Below, one piece after another: positions 18,980-27,639 of a DNA stretch of 64,000 bases (positions are counted from its first letter, which is position 1; each line of letters starts with the position of its first letter). Position numbers and translations under genes: made by a program. The notes below the pieces were generated by a model that saw only the letters and a list, made by a program, of their open reading frames with translations, ran no database searches and was not told the origin of the DNA. The DNA comes from Brachyspira sp949287565 (GTDB taxonomy: Bacteria > Spirochaetota > Brachyspiria > Brachyspirales > Brachyspiraceae). The stretch lies in the NCBI RefSeq assembly GCF_036997615.1, contig NZ_JAWLQA010000013.1. One strand, written 5' to 3'.

Positions 18980-20416
18980 GTGGTTAGTTTAATATTTGTT
19001 TCACATAGTTATAAACTTGCTAAAATTGCAGCTGAATATATAAAAGAAGTTACTAATATAAATAATGTAGATATATCATTTTCAGGCGGAACTGGTGATG
19101 ATCATAAAGAAATTGGTACTGATGCAGTTGACGTTTTTAATGCAATAGAAAGAGTATATTCCGATGACGGGGTTATAATATTTTGCGATTTAGGAAGTGC
19201 TTTGATAAGTTCAGAACTTGCAATATCTATGCTTGATGAAGAAAAATCATCGAATGTCAGAATTACTTCAGCACCTTTCATAGAGGGAGGAATAAATGCT
19301 GCAATACAATCTTCATTAGGTAAAAATATAGATGAAGTTATAAATGAATCTCTTGAAAGTCTTACACCAAAAATATCTTATGTAAAAGACAAAGTAGATT
19401 ATACTATAAACAATGAAGCATTAGATGATATAGAATTTAAAGATTATGTAAAAGGAGAATATAAGATATTATTAGAAAATGGTTTTCATGCAAGACCTGT
19501 TTTTATGTTTATCAATTTGATAGCTAACTCAAAAAGTGAAGTATATATTTCTAATAAAACTAAACATAAACCGCCTGTATCTGCTGATAGTATCACTAAA
19601 GTAACGTTATTAAATATAGAATATGGAGATGTAATGGAAATATACGCTAAAGGACCCGATGCTGATCAAGTTTTGGAAAGATTTGAATATTTAGTGAATG
19701 GAAAATTTGAAACCAAAAAGAAAACTCTTCAGCAAAAAAATATTGATAACAATGCTATTGTAGTTTCAGATGGACATGTAAGCGGTAAAGCCACTTATAT
19801 GTACTTTGGTATCAATGTAAAAAAAGAATATATAAAAGATCCGCAAGCTGAAAAAGATAAATTTAATCAATCAATAGAAAATGTTAAAAAAGATCTTTTA
19901 GAACAAAAAACAATTATAGAAGAAAAAAATCTGCAGAATAATGAATATCTTATATTTGAAACTTATATATCAATGCTTTTTGATGATTATGTTTTAAAAG
20001 AAGTATATGATTTAATAGATAACAAAAAATATTCTGCTGCTTATTCTTATAATAAAGTTATGAGAAATATATTCAAAAGTTTTGATTCTTTAGATGACGG
20101 ATACATAAAAGAAAGAAAATATGATATAGAAGATATACTGCATCAAGTTTTAAAATATTTATTAGATATAAAAATTGATATGCCTGAAGAGGATGATGTA
20201 ATATTGATAGTAGATAATATATATGCTTCTATTGTAACAGAAATAGGACAAAATATAAAAGGTGTAATTTCTATAAATGGAAGCGCTGTATCTCATGCTG
20301 CTATACTTTTAAAATCATTAAATATACCTTATGTTATATATGATTCTGCTATGCAGCTAAAAGGAAAAGATATAGTTATAGATACAAAAAATGAAGAAGG
20401 AAAAATTATTTATTAA
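18980..20416 (+). CDS. dhaM: DhaM, multidomain PTS phosphoryl donor for DHA kinase
   Basis: 478 residues, starting at GTG (18980) 7 nt after AAAAGGA; the first residues MVSL match the expected DhaM N-terminus. The EIIA-mannose-like domain has His9 (IFVSHS). An HPr-like domain has His170 (ENGFHARP). A truncated Enzyme I-like phosphohistidine domain has His439 (GSAVSHAAI). This is the long E. coli-type DhaM. Phosphate flows from general EI/HPr to DhaM to ADP on DhaL. Confidence 0.93.
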   Translation: MVSLIFVSHSYKLAKIAAEYIKEVTNINNVDISFSGGTGDDHKEIGTDAVDVFNAIERVYSDDGVIIFCDLGSALISSELAISMLDEEKSSNVRITSAPFIEGGINAAIQSSLGKNIDEVINESLESLTPKISYVKDKVDYTINNEALDDIEFKDYVKGEYKILLENGFHARPVFMFINLIANSKSEVYISNKTKHKPPVSADSITKVTLLNIEYGDVMEIYAKGPDADQVLERFEYLVNGKFETKKKTLQQKNIDNNAIVVSDGHVSGKATYMYFGINVKKEYIKDPQAEKDKFNQSIENVKKDLLEQKTIIEEKNLQNNEYLIFETYISMLFDDYVLKEVYDLIDNKKYSAAYSYNKVMRNIFKSFDSLDDGYIKERKYDIEDILHQVLKYLLDIKIDMPEEDDVILIVDNIYASIVTEIGQNIKGVISINGSAVSHAAILLKSLNIPYVIYDSAMQLKGKDIVIDTKNEEGKIIY

Positions 20417-20505
20417 AAAAAATAATAGCTTTTACTATAATAATTTTATATTGTTTTATAAACATATTACGGGTATATAATTTTATATAAAATTTGGAAA
20501 AGACA

Positions 20506-20979
20506 ATGAATTTCAACACTATCATCATAGTTGTAATAGTAGCTATAGTAATATTATGGCCTATTATGAAAAAAATAACTAAAAATATAAAAATAGAAAG
20601 CTCAGAAAATATACATATAGCTTGTTTATACGGTGATCTTTCAAAAATTAAGAGATTAATAGCATCTGGTGTTAATATTAATTCAAAAGATTTCAGCAAT
20701 AAAACTCCTTTAATGTATGCTGCTGAAGACGGAGCTATAGAAACTATTGAATACCTTATCAAAAACGGTGCTAATGTAAATGACATAGATGTAAGAGGAG
20801 ATACAGCTTTAATAATAGCCGTAAAAAATAATAATATTAAAGCATCTCAAATGCTTATAGAAAATGGTGCTGATTTAAGAATAAAAAATGAAGATAATAA
20901 AGATGCTCTTAACATAGCTCAAGATTTGGGATGCAAAGAAATTGCTGACTTTATAGAAAATAAAAGAGAAGATATATAA
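20506..20979 (+). CDS. Membrane-anchored ankyrin-repeat protein
   Basis: 157 residues from the ATG at 20506 (GGAAAAG upstream) rather than the TTG at 20494. An N-terminal transmembrane segment (about residues 4-22, IIIVVIVAIVIL) is followed by four ankyrin repeats (KTPLMYAAEDGAIETIEYLI, DTALIIAVKNN). It is a separate gene after dhaM, with a gap of about 90 bp. Confidence 0.85.
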   Translation: MNFNTIIIVVIVAIVILWPIMKKITKNIKIESSENIHIACLYGDLSKIKRLIASGVNINSKDFSNKTPLMYAAEDGAIETIEYLIKNGANVNDIDVRGDTALIIAVKNNNIKASQMLIENGADLRIKNEDNKDALNIAQDLGCKEIADFIENKREDI

Positions 20980-21010
20980 AATACCTTCTCTAATATTAAA
21001 ATTCTATTTA

Positions 21011-21247
21011 TTAATTATTATTGCTCCTTGTTATATTTGTAGATCCACATATTGGACAATGGGATACTGAATCTTCAATTATATCATCAATTTGAGAAAT
21101 ATCATCATCTTCTGATATATTAATTTCTTTATCATCCACTGCCCAGAAATTAGAACAATCTTTGCAGTAGAAATGTATTAAATATTCTCTATAGGTTGGA
21201 TAATTACCTTCTATTTTTCTATATCCATCTATAATGTTATGAGCCAT
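21011..21247 (-). CDS. Small zinc-ribbon-like protein
   Basis: 78 residues. Two cysteine pairs (CKDC in the middle, CPIC near the C-terminus) form a likely four-Cys zinc ribbon separated by an acidic Asp/Glu/Ile-rich loop. AGGAGG is found in front of the ATG. Function unknown; it is convergent with the ankyrin gene. Confidence 0.65.
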   Translation of the reverse strand: MAHNIIDGYRKIEGNYPTYREYLIHFYCKDCSNFWAVDDKEINISEDDDISQIDDIIEDSVSHCPICGSTNITRSNNN

Positions 21248-21468
21248 AGTTCCTCCTTTTACTGTATCTTAAAAAAATTTAATATTTTTTTACAAAAAGT
21301 CAATATTTTTTTTGTAAATTATTTTTTATAAATATTTTTTTATATAAAAATTATAATCAAAATTTATTGAAATTGTAAAAAATCAATATTCTTTATAAAC
21401 ATTTTTTTACATAAAAAAAATATATAAGTTTTAATTACTACAAAAGTATTTCAAAATAGGAGAAGCGT

Positions 21469-21906
21469 ATGACAAAAAAATTAAAACTTTTCATATCTAT
21501 CGCATCTTTAATGATGCTTTCGAGTTTAATTTTAGCAGCAGAGGATATGGCTATACAAGCTAATCAATTACCTCAAAATGCTCAAACTTTTGTAAAAACT
21601 AATTTCCCAAATGATCAAATAGTTTATGCTGAACAGGACAGACAATCATACAAAGTAGAATTATCTAGCGGTGTAGAAATTGATTTTGACAGACAGGGAA
21701 ATTGGACTGATGTATCTGGAAATAATAGACCTATACCTACTAAATTTATACCAGCAGCAGTATTAAATGGAGTTAAAGCAAAATATCCTCAGATTGAAGT
21801 TCTAGAAATAAGCAAAGAATATAACAGCTATAAATTAAAATTATCAAATAACAGAGAAGTTTATGTATCTAATAACGGACAAATAACAGGCGATAAATTA
21901 GATTAA
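21469..21906 (+). CDS. Exported PepSY-like domain protein
   Basis: 145 residues. A signal peptide (MTKKLKLFISIASLMMLSSLILA) is followed by two PepSY-like/DUF2874 units: LPQNAQTFVKTNFPNDQIVYAEQD and the second half beginning IPAAVLNGVKAKYPQ. GVEIDFDRQGNW and REVYVSNNGQI are typical beta-hairpins of this periplasmic family. About 75 percent identical by eye to the next gene, its tandem duplicate. AGGAG lies upstream and a strong terminator follows. Confidence 0.8.
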   Translation: MTKKLKLFISIASLMMLSSLILAAEDMAIQANQLPQNAQTFVKTNFPNDQIVYAEQDRQSYKVELSSGVEIDFDRQGNWTDVSGNNRPIPTKFIPAAVLNGVKAKYPQIEVLEISKEYNSYKLKLSNNREVYVSNNGQITGDKLD

Positions 21907-21921
21907 TAGCATAAAATTATT

Positions 21922-21960
21922 AAAAAAGCCGGTATATATTCAAAATATGCCGGCTTTTTA
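21922..21960 (+). terminator. Rho-independent terminator
   Basis: A 15-bp stem AAAAAGCCGGTATAT / ATATGCCGGCTTTTT with one G-T pair, followed by T residues, ends the first PepSY-like gene. Confidence 0.9.
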
Positions 21961-22118
21961 TTTATTAAAAAATATTTACAAAATATAAAAATATTTACTT
22001 TTTATTTACTTTTTAATATTTTAAGTAAATTTTATTGAAAAATAGTGTAAAATAACTTGACAATTAGTTTTTTATGTACTATCATATCAGTATAACAAAA
22101 AATAAAAGGAGTTATTTT

Positions 22119-22556
22119 ATGAGAAGACATTTCAAACAAATTATTTTAGTGACATTTATAATGATGCTGTCTGTAGTTAGTGCTTTTGCTGCTGATATGG
22201 CAATACAAGCAAATCAGCTTCCAAAAAATGCACAGGATTTTATAAAAGCTAATTTTGCAAATGATCAAATAGTTTATGCTGAGCAAGATAGACAATCATA
22301 CAAAGTAGAATTAGCCAGCGGTATAGAAATTGATTTTGACAGACAAGGAAATTGGACTGATGTAGCTGGAAATAATCAGCCAATAAACACTAAATTTATA
22401 CCTTCTAATATTATGAAAGCTGTAGAAGCAAAATATCCTCAAGTACCTGTATTAGAAATAAGCAAAGAATATTTAAGCTACAAATTAAAATTAGGAAATA
22501 ACAGAGAAGTTTATATTGATAACAATGGTAAAATTGTAGGCGATAAATTAGACTAA
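22119..22556 (+). CDS. Exported PepSY-like domain protein, tandem paralogue
   Basis: 145 residues from the ATG at 22119 (AAAGGAG upstream); an in-frame ATG at 22074 would mask the signal peptide. Same length and layout as the previous gene: signal peptide ending near SAFA, then LPKNAQDFIKANFANDQ, IEIDFDRQGNW and VPVLEISKEY. Each gene has its own terminator, so the two are expressed separately. The ligand is unknown. Confidence 0.8.
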   Translation: MRRHFKQIILVTFIMMLSVVSAFAADMAIQANQLPKNAQDFIKANFANDQIVYAEQDRQSYKVELASGIEIDFDRQGNWTDVAGNNQPINTKFIPSNIMKAVEAKYPQVPVLEISKEYLSYKLKLGNNREVYIDNNGKIVGDKLD

Positions 22557-22570
22557 TAGCAAAGTAAAAT

Positions 22571-22605
22571 AATAAGGGCTGACAATTATTTGTCAGTCCT
22601 TATTT
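22571..22605 (+). terminator. Rho-independent terminator
   Basis: AATAAGGGCTGACAA pairs with TTGTCAGTCCTTATT (one G-T/mismatch), followed by TTTT. It ends the second PepSY-like gene and faces the convergent sulfatase gene. Confidence 0.85.
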
Positions 22606-22615
22606 TTATAATAAA

Positions 22616-24370
22616 TTAATTATCTATACATTCATAAAAATACTTTTCACCTCTGAATAAATCCTGAGATAATATTCTCTGAGCATTATTTTCTTTATAT
22701 GATAAACTGTTTCTGTCTATTTCTAATCTAACTATTTTTCCATTATCATTAGTATAAAAAGCATTATAAAATCTTATAATACCATCTGTCTTATCTTTAT
22801 ATAATAATGATATTATAGAATTTGTATAATTAGCACCTGTATTTACCGCAACAAACATAGGAATATTCTCTGGAGGAAATCCATTTTCTTCAAATTTAAA
22901 ATATCCATTAGTACCATTCCATATTAGTAAAGGAGAAATATCATAAGAATCAAAGAAACATTCCTTTATTGAATCATCTATAGCTGAATTATGTATGATA
23001 GTTTTTAAATATGGATATAAATGATCATGTTTAAATATTATTAAAGCATCAGGATATTTTTCTAATATAATATTTTTTGTATCTATTATATCTTTAGCAG
23101 TTAATGCAGAATTCTCCATTGTTTCAACTAATACAGGTATATCTCTTTTATCTATTTTATCCATAAAGCTTTTATTGTTTTCGTATACATCTAAATCATT
23201 TTCAACATGACTTCCGGCATGTCCCATAAATGTAAATCCTGTTACAAATATAGGTTTATCAAAATCATGAGTGTTAATATAATTTTTTATATTTGTAAGT
23301 CCCAATTTAAATATAACTTCATCTATACCTATATTGGGAAACAATGCATCAAGATAATATGTTACATCCGATTCCTCTAAAGCTATGGTATGATATCCAT
23401 TCTCCTTCATCAAATAAGGCAAAGCTGTATATATAGGAGTTTTTTGTTTTTTAGGAAATATAGGTGAAGTTCCTGTGAGTCCTGAAGTTCTAGCGAATAA
23501 ACTTCCGTAACCATCATTAGGTCCTACTTTAGTAGAATTGCTTGCCCATTCTCTGTATTCTTTAGGAAAAGGGTCTTTATCCATCAAAGGAAGAAAATGT
23601 TCATAATCATAAAAAGATTCTAAAAATATTACAAATACATCCCTCTTTTTATCGCAATCATAAGAAAGCATCAAATGCGATAAATCTCTTTTACTCTGCG
23701 CTTCCTTTAATATATTAACTGCTTCTTGTACACTTTCTATATCTGAATCTACTTTCATAAATTTATCATAAGAAATTCTATAACTTATAGTATTAATGAT
23801 ACCATACTTATTGGCTATATTAATATAATCAACATATATAGAGTCCATTTTTATATTTCTAAAAAATGATATATAAGTTACAGCAGCAACTATTAAAGTC
23901 ATTATAACAGCTTTCTTAACATTTACTCTATACATTTTAATCAATCTATATATAAAATATAAAGCATAAGCAAATAAAAGCCCAAAATATAAAGTAGTAG
24001 CAGATATTGTTATGATTTTCATATATAAAGGAAGTACCTCTATAAGTGAAGGATATAAATCAGGCATATCAGTAAAAAATAAAGGTTTGGCTTCTATAGT
24101 GATTCCAAGCGGTTCTATAGCAAAAAAAGAAAATACAGCAACTATTATAAAAAAGTAAGAAATATAATTATTTTTGTCAGATAGTATATACGATATTATA
24201 GAAAATAAATAAATATAAAATATGTCAATAATACTGAAATTCACTTTCATTACTGAAAACATTGGAAATAATAACTGTGTTATAGAATAATAAAGTAAAA
24301 CTATTAATAATAAAGAAATTAAATAAAAACTATTATTTTTAAATTTTGTATTTTTCATATATAAGTCCAT
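22616..24370 (-). CDS. LTA synthase-like membrane sulfatase/phosphoglycerol transferase
   Basis: Up to 584 residues (start 24370, or 24358 where GGA precedes MKNTKF). Five hydrophobic segments in the first about 190 residues are followed by an extracytoplasmic alkaline-phosphatase-superfamily domain. VIFLESFYDYEHF holds the metal-binding Glu; the TSGLTGTSP region would hold the catalytic Thr, GFTFMGHAGSH the substrate His, and IIFKHDHLYPY the Asp-His metal site. This is the layout of LtaS-type enzymes. Since spirochaetes lack classical LTA, it probably modifies another surface polymer. Confidence 0.8.
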   Translation of the reverse strand: MDLYMKNTKFKNNSFYLISLLLIVLLYYSITQLLFPMFSVMKVNFSIIDIFYIYLFSIISYILSDKNNYISYFFIIVAVFSFFAIEPLGITIEAKPLFFTDMPDLYPSLIEVLPLYMKIITISATTLYFGLLFAYALYFIYRLIKMYRVNVKKAVIMTLIVAAVTYISFFRNIKMDSIYVDYINIANKYGIINTISYRISYDKFMKVDSDIESVQEAVNILKEAQSKRDLSHLMLSYDCDKKRDVFVIFLESFYDYEHFLPLMDKDPFPKEYREWASNSTKVGPNDGYGSLFARTSGLTGTSPIFPKKQKTPIYTALPYLMKENGYHTIALEESDVTYYLDALFPNIGIDEVIFKLGLTNIKNYINTHDFDKPIFVTGFTFMGHAGSHVENDLDVYENNKSFMDKIDKRDIPVLVETMENSALTAKDIIDTKNIILEKYPDALIIFKHDHLYPYLKTIIHNSAIDDSIKECFFDSYDISPLLIWNGTNGYFKFEENGFPPENIPMFVAVNTGANYTNSIISLLYKDKTDGIIRFYNAFYTNDNGKIVRLEIDRNSLSYKENNAQRILSQDLFRGEKYFYECIDN

Positions 24371-24480
24371 AAAAATAAAAATATTAACTAGATATTATAT
24401 AATATATATTTTTTTATACAATTATTTATTATTTTATTTTTTATTGATAAAAAATATAATATAAAGATTCATTATATAGA

Positions 24481-25707
24481 TTAATTTCTTTCTCTTCCTA
24501 TATAAAACAAATCTTTTTTTGAATAACTTTTATAAAGATTCATTATTTGAAGCATTAATCCTATTTCTATACAGTTTTCATCTACATCGAATAATCCATT
24601 ATGTGCTTTATGAGTTATTCCTTTCTTTTCATTTCTTGAACCAACATAAAAAAATGCTCCAGGTTTATTCTGAACAAAAAAAGAAAAATCTTCAGCACCT
24701 AAAGAAGGATTTAATTCTAATATTTTATTTTCACCTAAAAACTCAAAAGCATTCTCTCTTATAATATTCGATGCATCTTTCCAATTCACAAGACTTGCAA
24801 AATAAACTGTTTCTATAAATTCAGCATCTCCGTCAAAAGAATTAGCTGCAAACTTTATAATCTTTTTTATTCTTGACTTTACTTTATCCATAATGCTTTC
24901 TTTTAAAGCTCTTATAGTACCAGTTATTTCAACATAATCGCATATTATATTTGTAGCTGTTCCGCCATGAATTGTACCAACTGTAATAACTGCACTATCC
25001 TCTGCTGCTATATTCCTGCTTATTACAGTTTGTAAATCATTTATTATTTTTGATGCAATAACTATAGCATCTACTCCTCCAGAAGGATTAGCACCATGAC
25101 TGCTTTTTCCATAAACTTTTATTATAAAATCTAAGCAGCTAGCATTAACTATATTATTATTTATTTGTATACATCCAATATCAGCATTAGATGAAACATG
25201 AAGCCCGTATATAACATTGACATTTTCTAATGCATTATCTTTTATCATGCGTAAAGCCCCGCCAGTAGTTTCTTCTGCAGGCTGAAATATTAATCTCACA
25301 TTACAAGGAGGTATAATCTTTTCTTTATTTTCATTATTATTTGAAAATATATTTGCTATACCCATATTAATAGCCGTATGCACATCATGTCCGCAGGCAT
25401 GGCAAACACCTTTATTTTTAGAAGAATAATCACAATGTTTTAAATCTTCTATAGGAAGTGCATCGATATCTGCCCTAAAAGCAACAGTAAAACTTTTATC
25501 AATGCCTTCAATATCAGCTATAATACCTGTACCTGCCACTTTTGTTCTATGCTTTATATTATGAAATGTTAAATATTTAGATACTATATCCATAGTTCTA
25601 AACTCTTCATTTGATAATTCAGGATGAGAATGTATATCCTCTCTTATTTTTATTAATTCTTTTTTTATACTTTTTATTTTATTTTGTATTAAATCTAATT
25701 CTTTCAT
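24481..25707 (-). CDS. M20 family amidohydrolase / carboxypeptidase
   Basis: 408 residues of the M20D group (hippurate hydrolase, IAA-amino acid hydrolase, N-acetyldiaminopimelate deacetylase). RADIDALPI and CHACGHDVHTA carry metal ligands, PAEE the catalytic Glu, and GLHVSS and the C-terminal GAEDFSFF the remaining ligands. A di-metal enzyme cleaving an amide from an N-acyl amino acid; the substrate cannot be assigned. It lies 26 bp downstream of the HAD phosphatase gene in the same direction. Confidence 0.88.
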   Translation of the reverse strand: MKELDLIQNKIKSIKKELIKIREDIHSHPELSNEEFRTMDIVSKYLTFHNIKHRTKVAGTGIIADIEGIDKSFTVAFRADIDALPIEDLKHCDYSSKNKGVCHACGHDVHTAINMGIANIFSNNNENKEKIIPPCNVRLIFQPAEETTGGALRMIKDNALENVNVIYGLHVSSNADIGCIQINNNIVNASCLDFIIKVYGKSSHGANPSGGVDAIVIASKIINDLQTVISRNIAAEDSAVITVGTIHGGTATNIICDYVEITGTIRALKESIMDKVKSRIKKIIKFAANSFDGDAEFIETVYFASLVNWKDASNIIRENAFEFLGENKILELNPSLGAEDFSFFVQNKPGAFFYVGSRNEKKGITHKAHNGLFDVDENCIEIGLMLQIMNLYKSYSKKDLFYIGRERN

Positions 25708-25733
25708 AATATAACTTTTTACTAATTAATTTA

Positions 25734-26546
25734 TTATATTGAAAAAATACCGCTTAAAAACTTACCTACTCCATCTTCTTCATTTGAAAAAGTAATATAA
25801 TCAGCTTTTCTTTTTAATTCTTCTTCTGCATTAGACATAGCAACACCAATACCGGCACATTCAATCATTTCAATATCATTCAAATTATCGCCAAAAGCAA
25901 TTGTATTTTTTATATCTATACCCTTTTTATTACAAATCCATTTCAAAGCATTACCTTTACTTACATCTTTACATATTACTTCTAATAATGTTTCGCCTGA
26001 AAAACAAGAATTAACATCAAAATTAGAATCTATATCAATTTTTAATTTATTTAAAATTTCTCTATTTCCAAAAATGATTATCTTATCAAATCTGTAATCT
26101 TCAATATTCTCTATACCAACTGTAATTTCTCTTGTTTTTTCAATTTGTATATATGATTTTATATGAAAGTCATCTCTTGATACTATATACTTTAAATCAT
26201 CAAAGAAATGCAAACATACATCATATTTTTCTGCTAATTTGATAATGCCTTTCGATATATCTTCTTCTAGTCTTTTTCTGTACAAAATATTTCCATTAGA
26301 ATCTATAATATTAGAACCATTCGTAACAATAGAATAATTGCTATTACATAAAATATCATTATACTTTTTTATTCCGTCAAATCCTCTTCCGCTTGATAAT
26401 ACAAGTTCTATTTTATAATCATTAATAAGTGTTTTTAATATTTCTTGATTGAATTTTGAAATTTCTTTATTGTTATTTAGTAAAGTTCCGTCTAAATCTG
26501 TAGCTATTAATTTTATTTTATCTTTTGAAATATCTGAAATATCCAT
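25734..26546 (-). CDS. Cof-type HAD-IIB family phosphatase
   Basis: 270 residues. DLDGTLLN (motif I with nucleophile Asp, about residues 17-24), SSGR (motif II), Lys of SKGNALKWI (motif III) and GDNLNDIEMI (motif IV) define a Cof-like sugar-phosphate or flavin-phosphate phosphatase. Cytoplasmic. Likely co-transcribed with the M20 hydrolase gene. Confidence 0.9.
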   Translation of the reverse strand: MDISDISKDKIKLIATDLDGTLLNNNKEISKFNQEILKTLINDYKIELVLSSGRGFDGIKKYNDILCNSNYSIVTNGSNIIDSNGNILYRKRLEEDISKGIIKLAEKYDVCLHFFDDLKYIVSRDDFHIKSYIQIEKTREITVGIENIEDYRFDKIIIFGNREILNKLKIDIDSNFDVNSCFSGETLLEVICKDVSKGNALKWICNKKGIDIKNTIAFGDNLNDIEMIECAGIGVAMSNAEEELKRKADYITFSNEEDGVGKFLSGIFSI

Positions 26547-26665
26547 TATATTATCCTTAAATACAAATGCTATAGTAAAAAAATGATTGTACTTTTATTT
26601 ATTATAATATATAATAAAATATATGAATATTCAATATTTTTATAAAAATTCGGGCTTAAATCTAC

Positions 26666-26705
26666 AAGCCAAGCCAAGCCAAGCCAAGCCAAGCCAAGCC
26701 AAGCC
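26666..26705 (+). repeat. (AAGCC)8 pentanucleotide tandem repeat
   Basis: Eight perfect AAGCC units, followed by AA, 93 bp upstream of the FkbM methyltransferase start. The GC-rich tract stands out from its AT-rich surroundings. It lies inside a 60-codon frame (26623-26805) that overlaps the start of the methyltransferase, but that frame has no ribosome binding site I can see. Confidence 0.95.
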
Positions 26706-26797
26706 AACTAATATAATAATCTTTATTTTAAAAAATTACATAAGCCTAATAACCTATATTAGGTATTTTTATTTTAAAAAAATTTCAAGGAGAAATA

Positions 26798-27586
26798 ATG
26801 GATAATAAAACAATTGATAGAATAGTATGGTGGATACCTTTAAAACAATTAAGAAATGATATAAGAGAAATTTTATATTGTATAAAAAATACAAATGATA
26901 TAGTTAGTAAAATATCATCTAAAGAAAATGTAATACGAAAATATAAATTATCGAATATTGATTTATATTTTTATGATTCAATTGTATCAAATACAACAGA
27001 TATAGTGTCTTATGAAATAAGACAACAATATAATTTTGATAAAATAGATTTCAAAGATGGGGATGTAGTAATAGATATTGGTGCTAATGTAGGTATGGTA
27101 TCTATATATTTAGCTAAAAAATATCCATTTTTAAAAATATATTCTTTTGAACCTGTGAAACAAAATTATGAAAATTTACTTAGGAATATAGAAATAAATA
27201 ATATACCCAATGGAATAATAACAGCAGAAAATATAGCAATAACTAAAGACAGGAGAAATATAGATATAATAACCCCACTAGAAAATTCTGGAGCTAGCAG
27301 TGCTATTTTACGCCGTGATTCTGGATATATGGTATCTAATATTAATCTTAATATAAAATCAATTACATTTGATGATATTTTTGAAAAATATAATATAGAT
27401 AAATGTAAATTGTTAAAAATAGACTGTGAAGGTTCTGAATACGAAATATTATATAATGCAAATGAAAATAATATAAAAAAATGTGAGAATATGAGGGGAG
27501 AATTTCATGGGAATAAAGAAGAACAAAAAAAATTATATGAATATTGTTTAAAACATATTCATAATGTAGAGTACCAAATAGGATAA
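26798..27586 (+). CDS. FkbM family methyltransferase
   Basis: 262 residues. The SAM-binding motif DIGANVG is at 93-99, SFEPV follows as motif II, and KIDCEGSEYEIL is the FkbM signature near residue 208. Such enzymes O-methylate sugars of surface polysaccharides or glycolipids. AAGGAG lies upstream of the ATG. The upstream pentanucleotide tract makes variable expression plausible. A terminator follows. Confidence 0.88.
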   Translation: MDNKTIDRIVWWIPLKQLRNDIREILYCIKNTNDIVSKISSKENVIRKYKLSNIDLYFYDSIVSNTTDIVSYEIRQQYNFDKIDFKDGDVVIDIGANVGMVSIYLAKKYPFLKIYSFEPVKQNYENLLRNIEINNIPNGIITAENIAITKDRRNIDIITPLENSGASSAILRRDSGYMVSNINLNIKSITFDDIFEKYNIDKCKLLKIDCEGSEYEILYNANENNIKKCENMRGEFHGNKEEQKKLYEYCLKHIHNVEYQIG

Positions 27587-27592
27587 ATTTAT

Positions 27593-27630
27593 AAAAGCCA
27601 TAATATTATTTGATACTATGGCTTTATTTT
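27593..27630. terminator. Terminator between convergent genes
   Basis: AAAGCCATA pairs with TATGGCTTT and is followed by ATTTT; it lies between the methyltransferase gene and the convergent purL. Confidence 0.8.
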
Positions 27631-27639
27631 AATTATTTT

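Noticed and set aside
26623..26805. 60-codon frame across the AAGCC tract, overlapping the methyltransferase start
   Set aside because: No ribosome binding site, and the repeat alone keeps all frames open, so the frame is probably an artefact. Kept only as context for the repeat.
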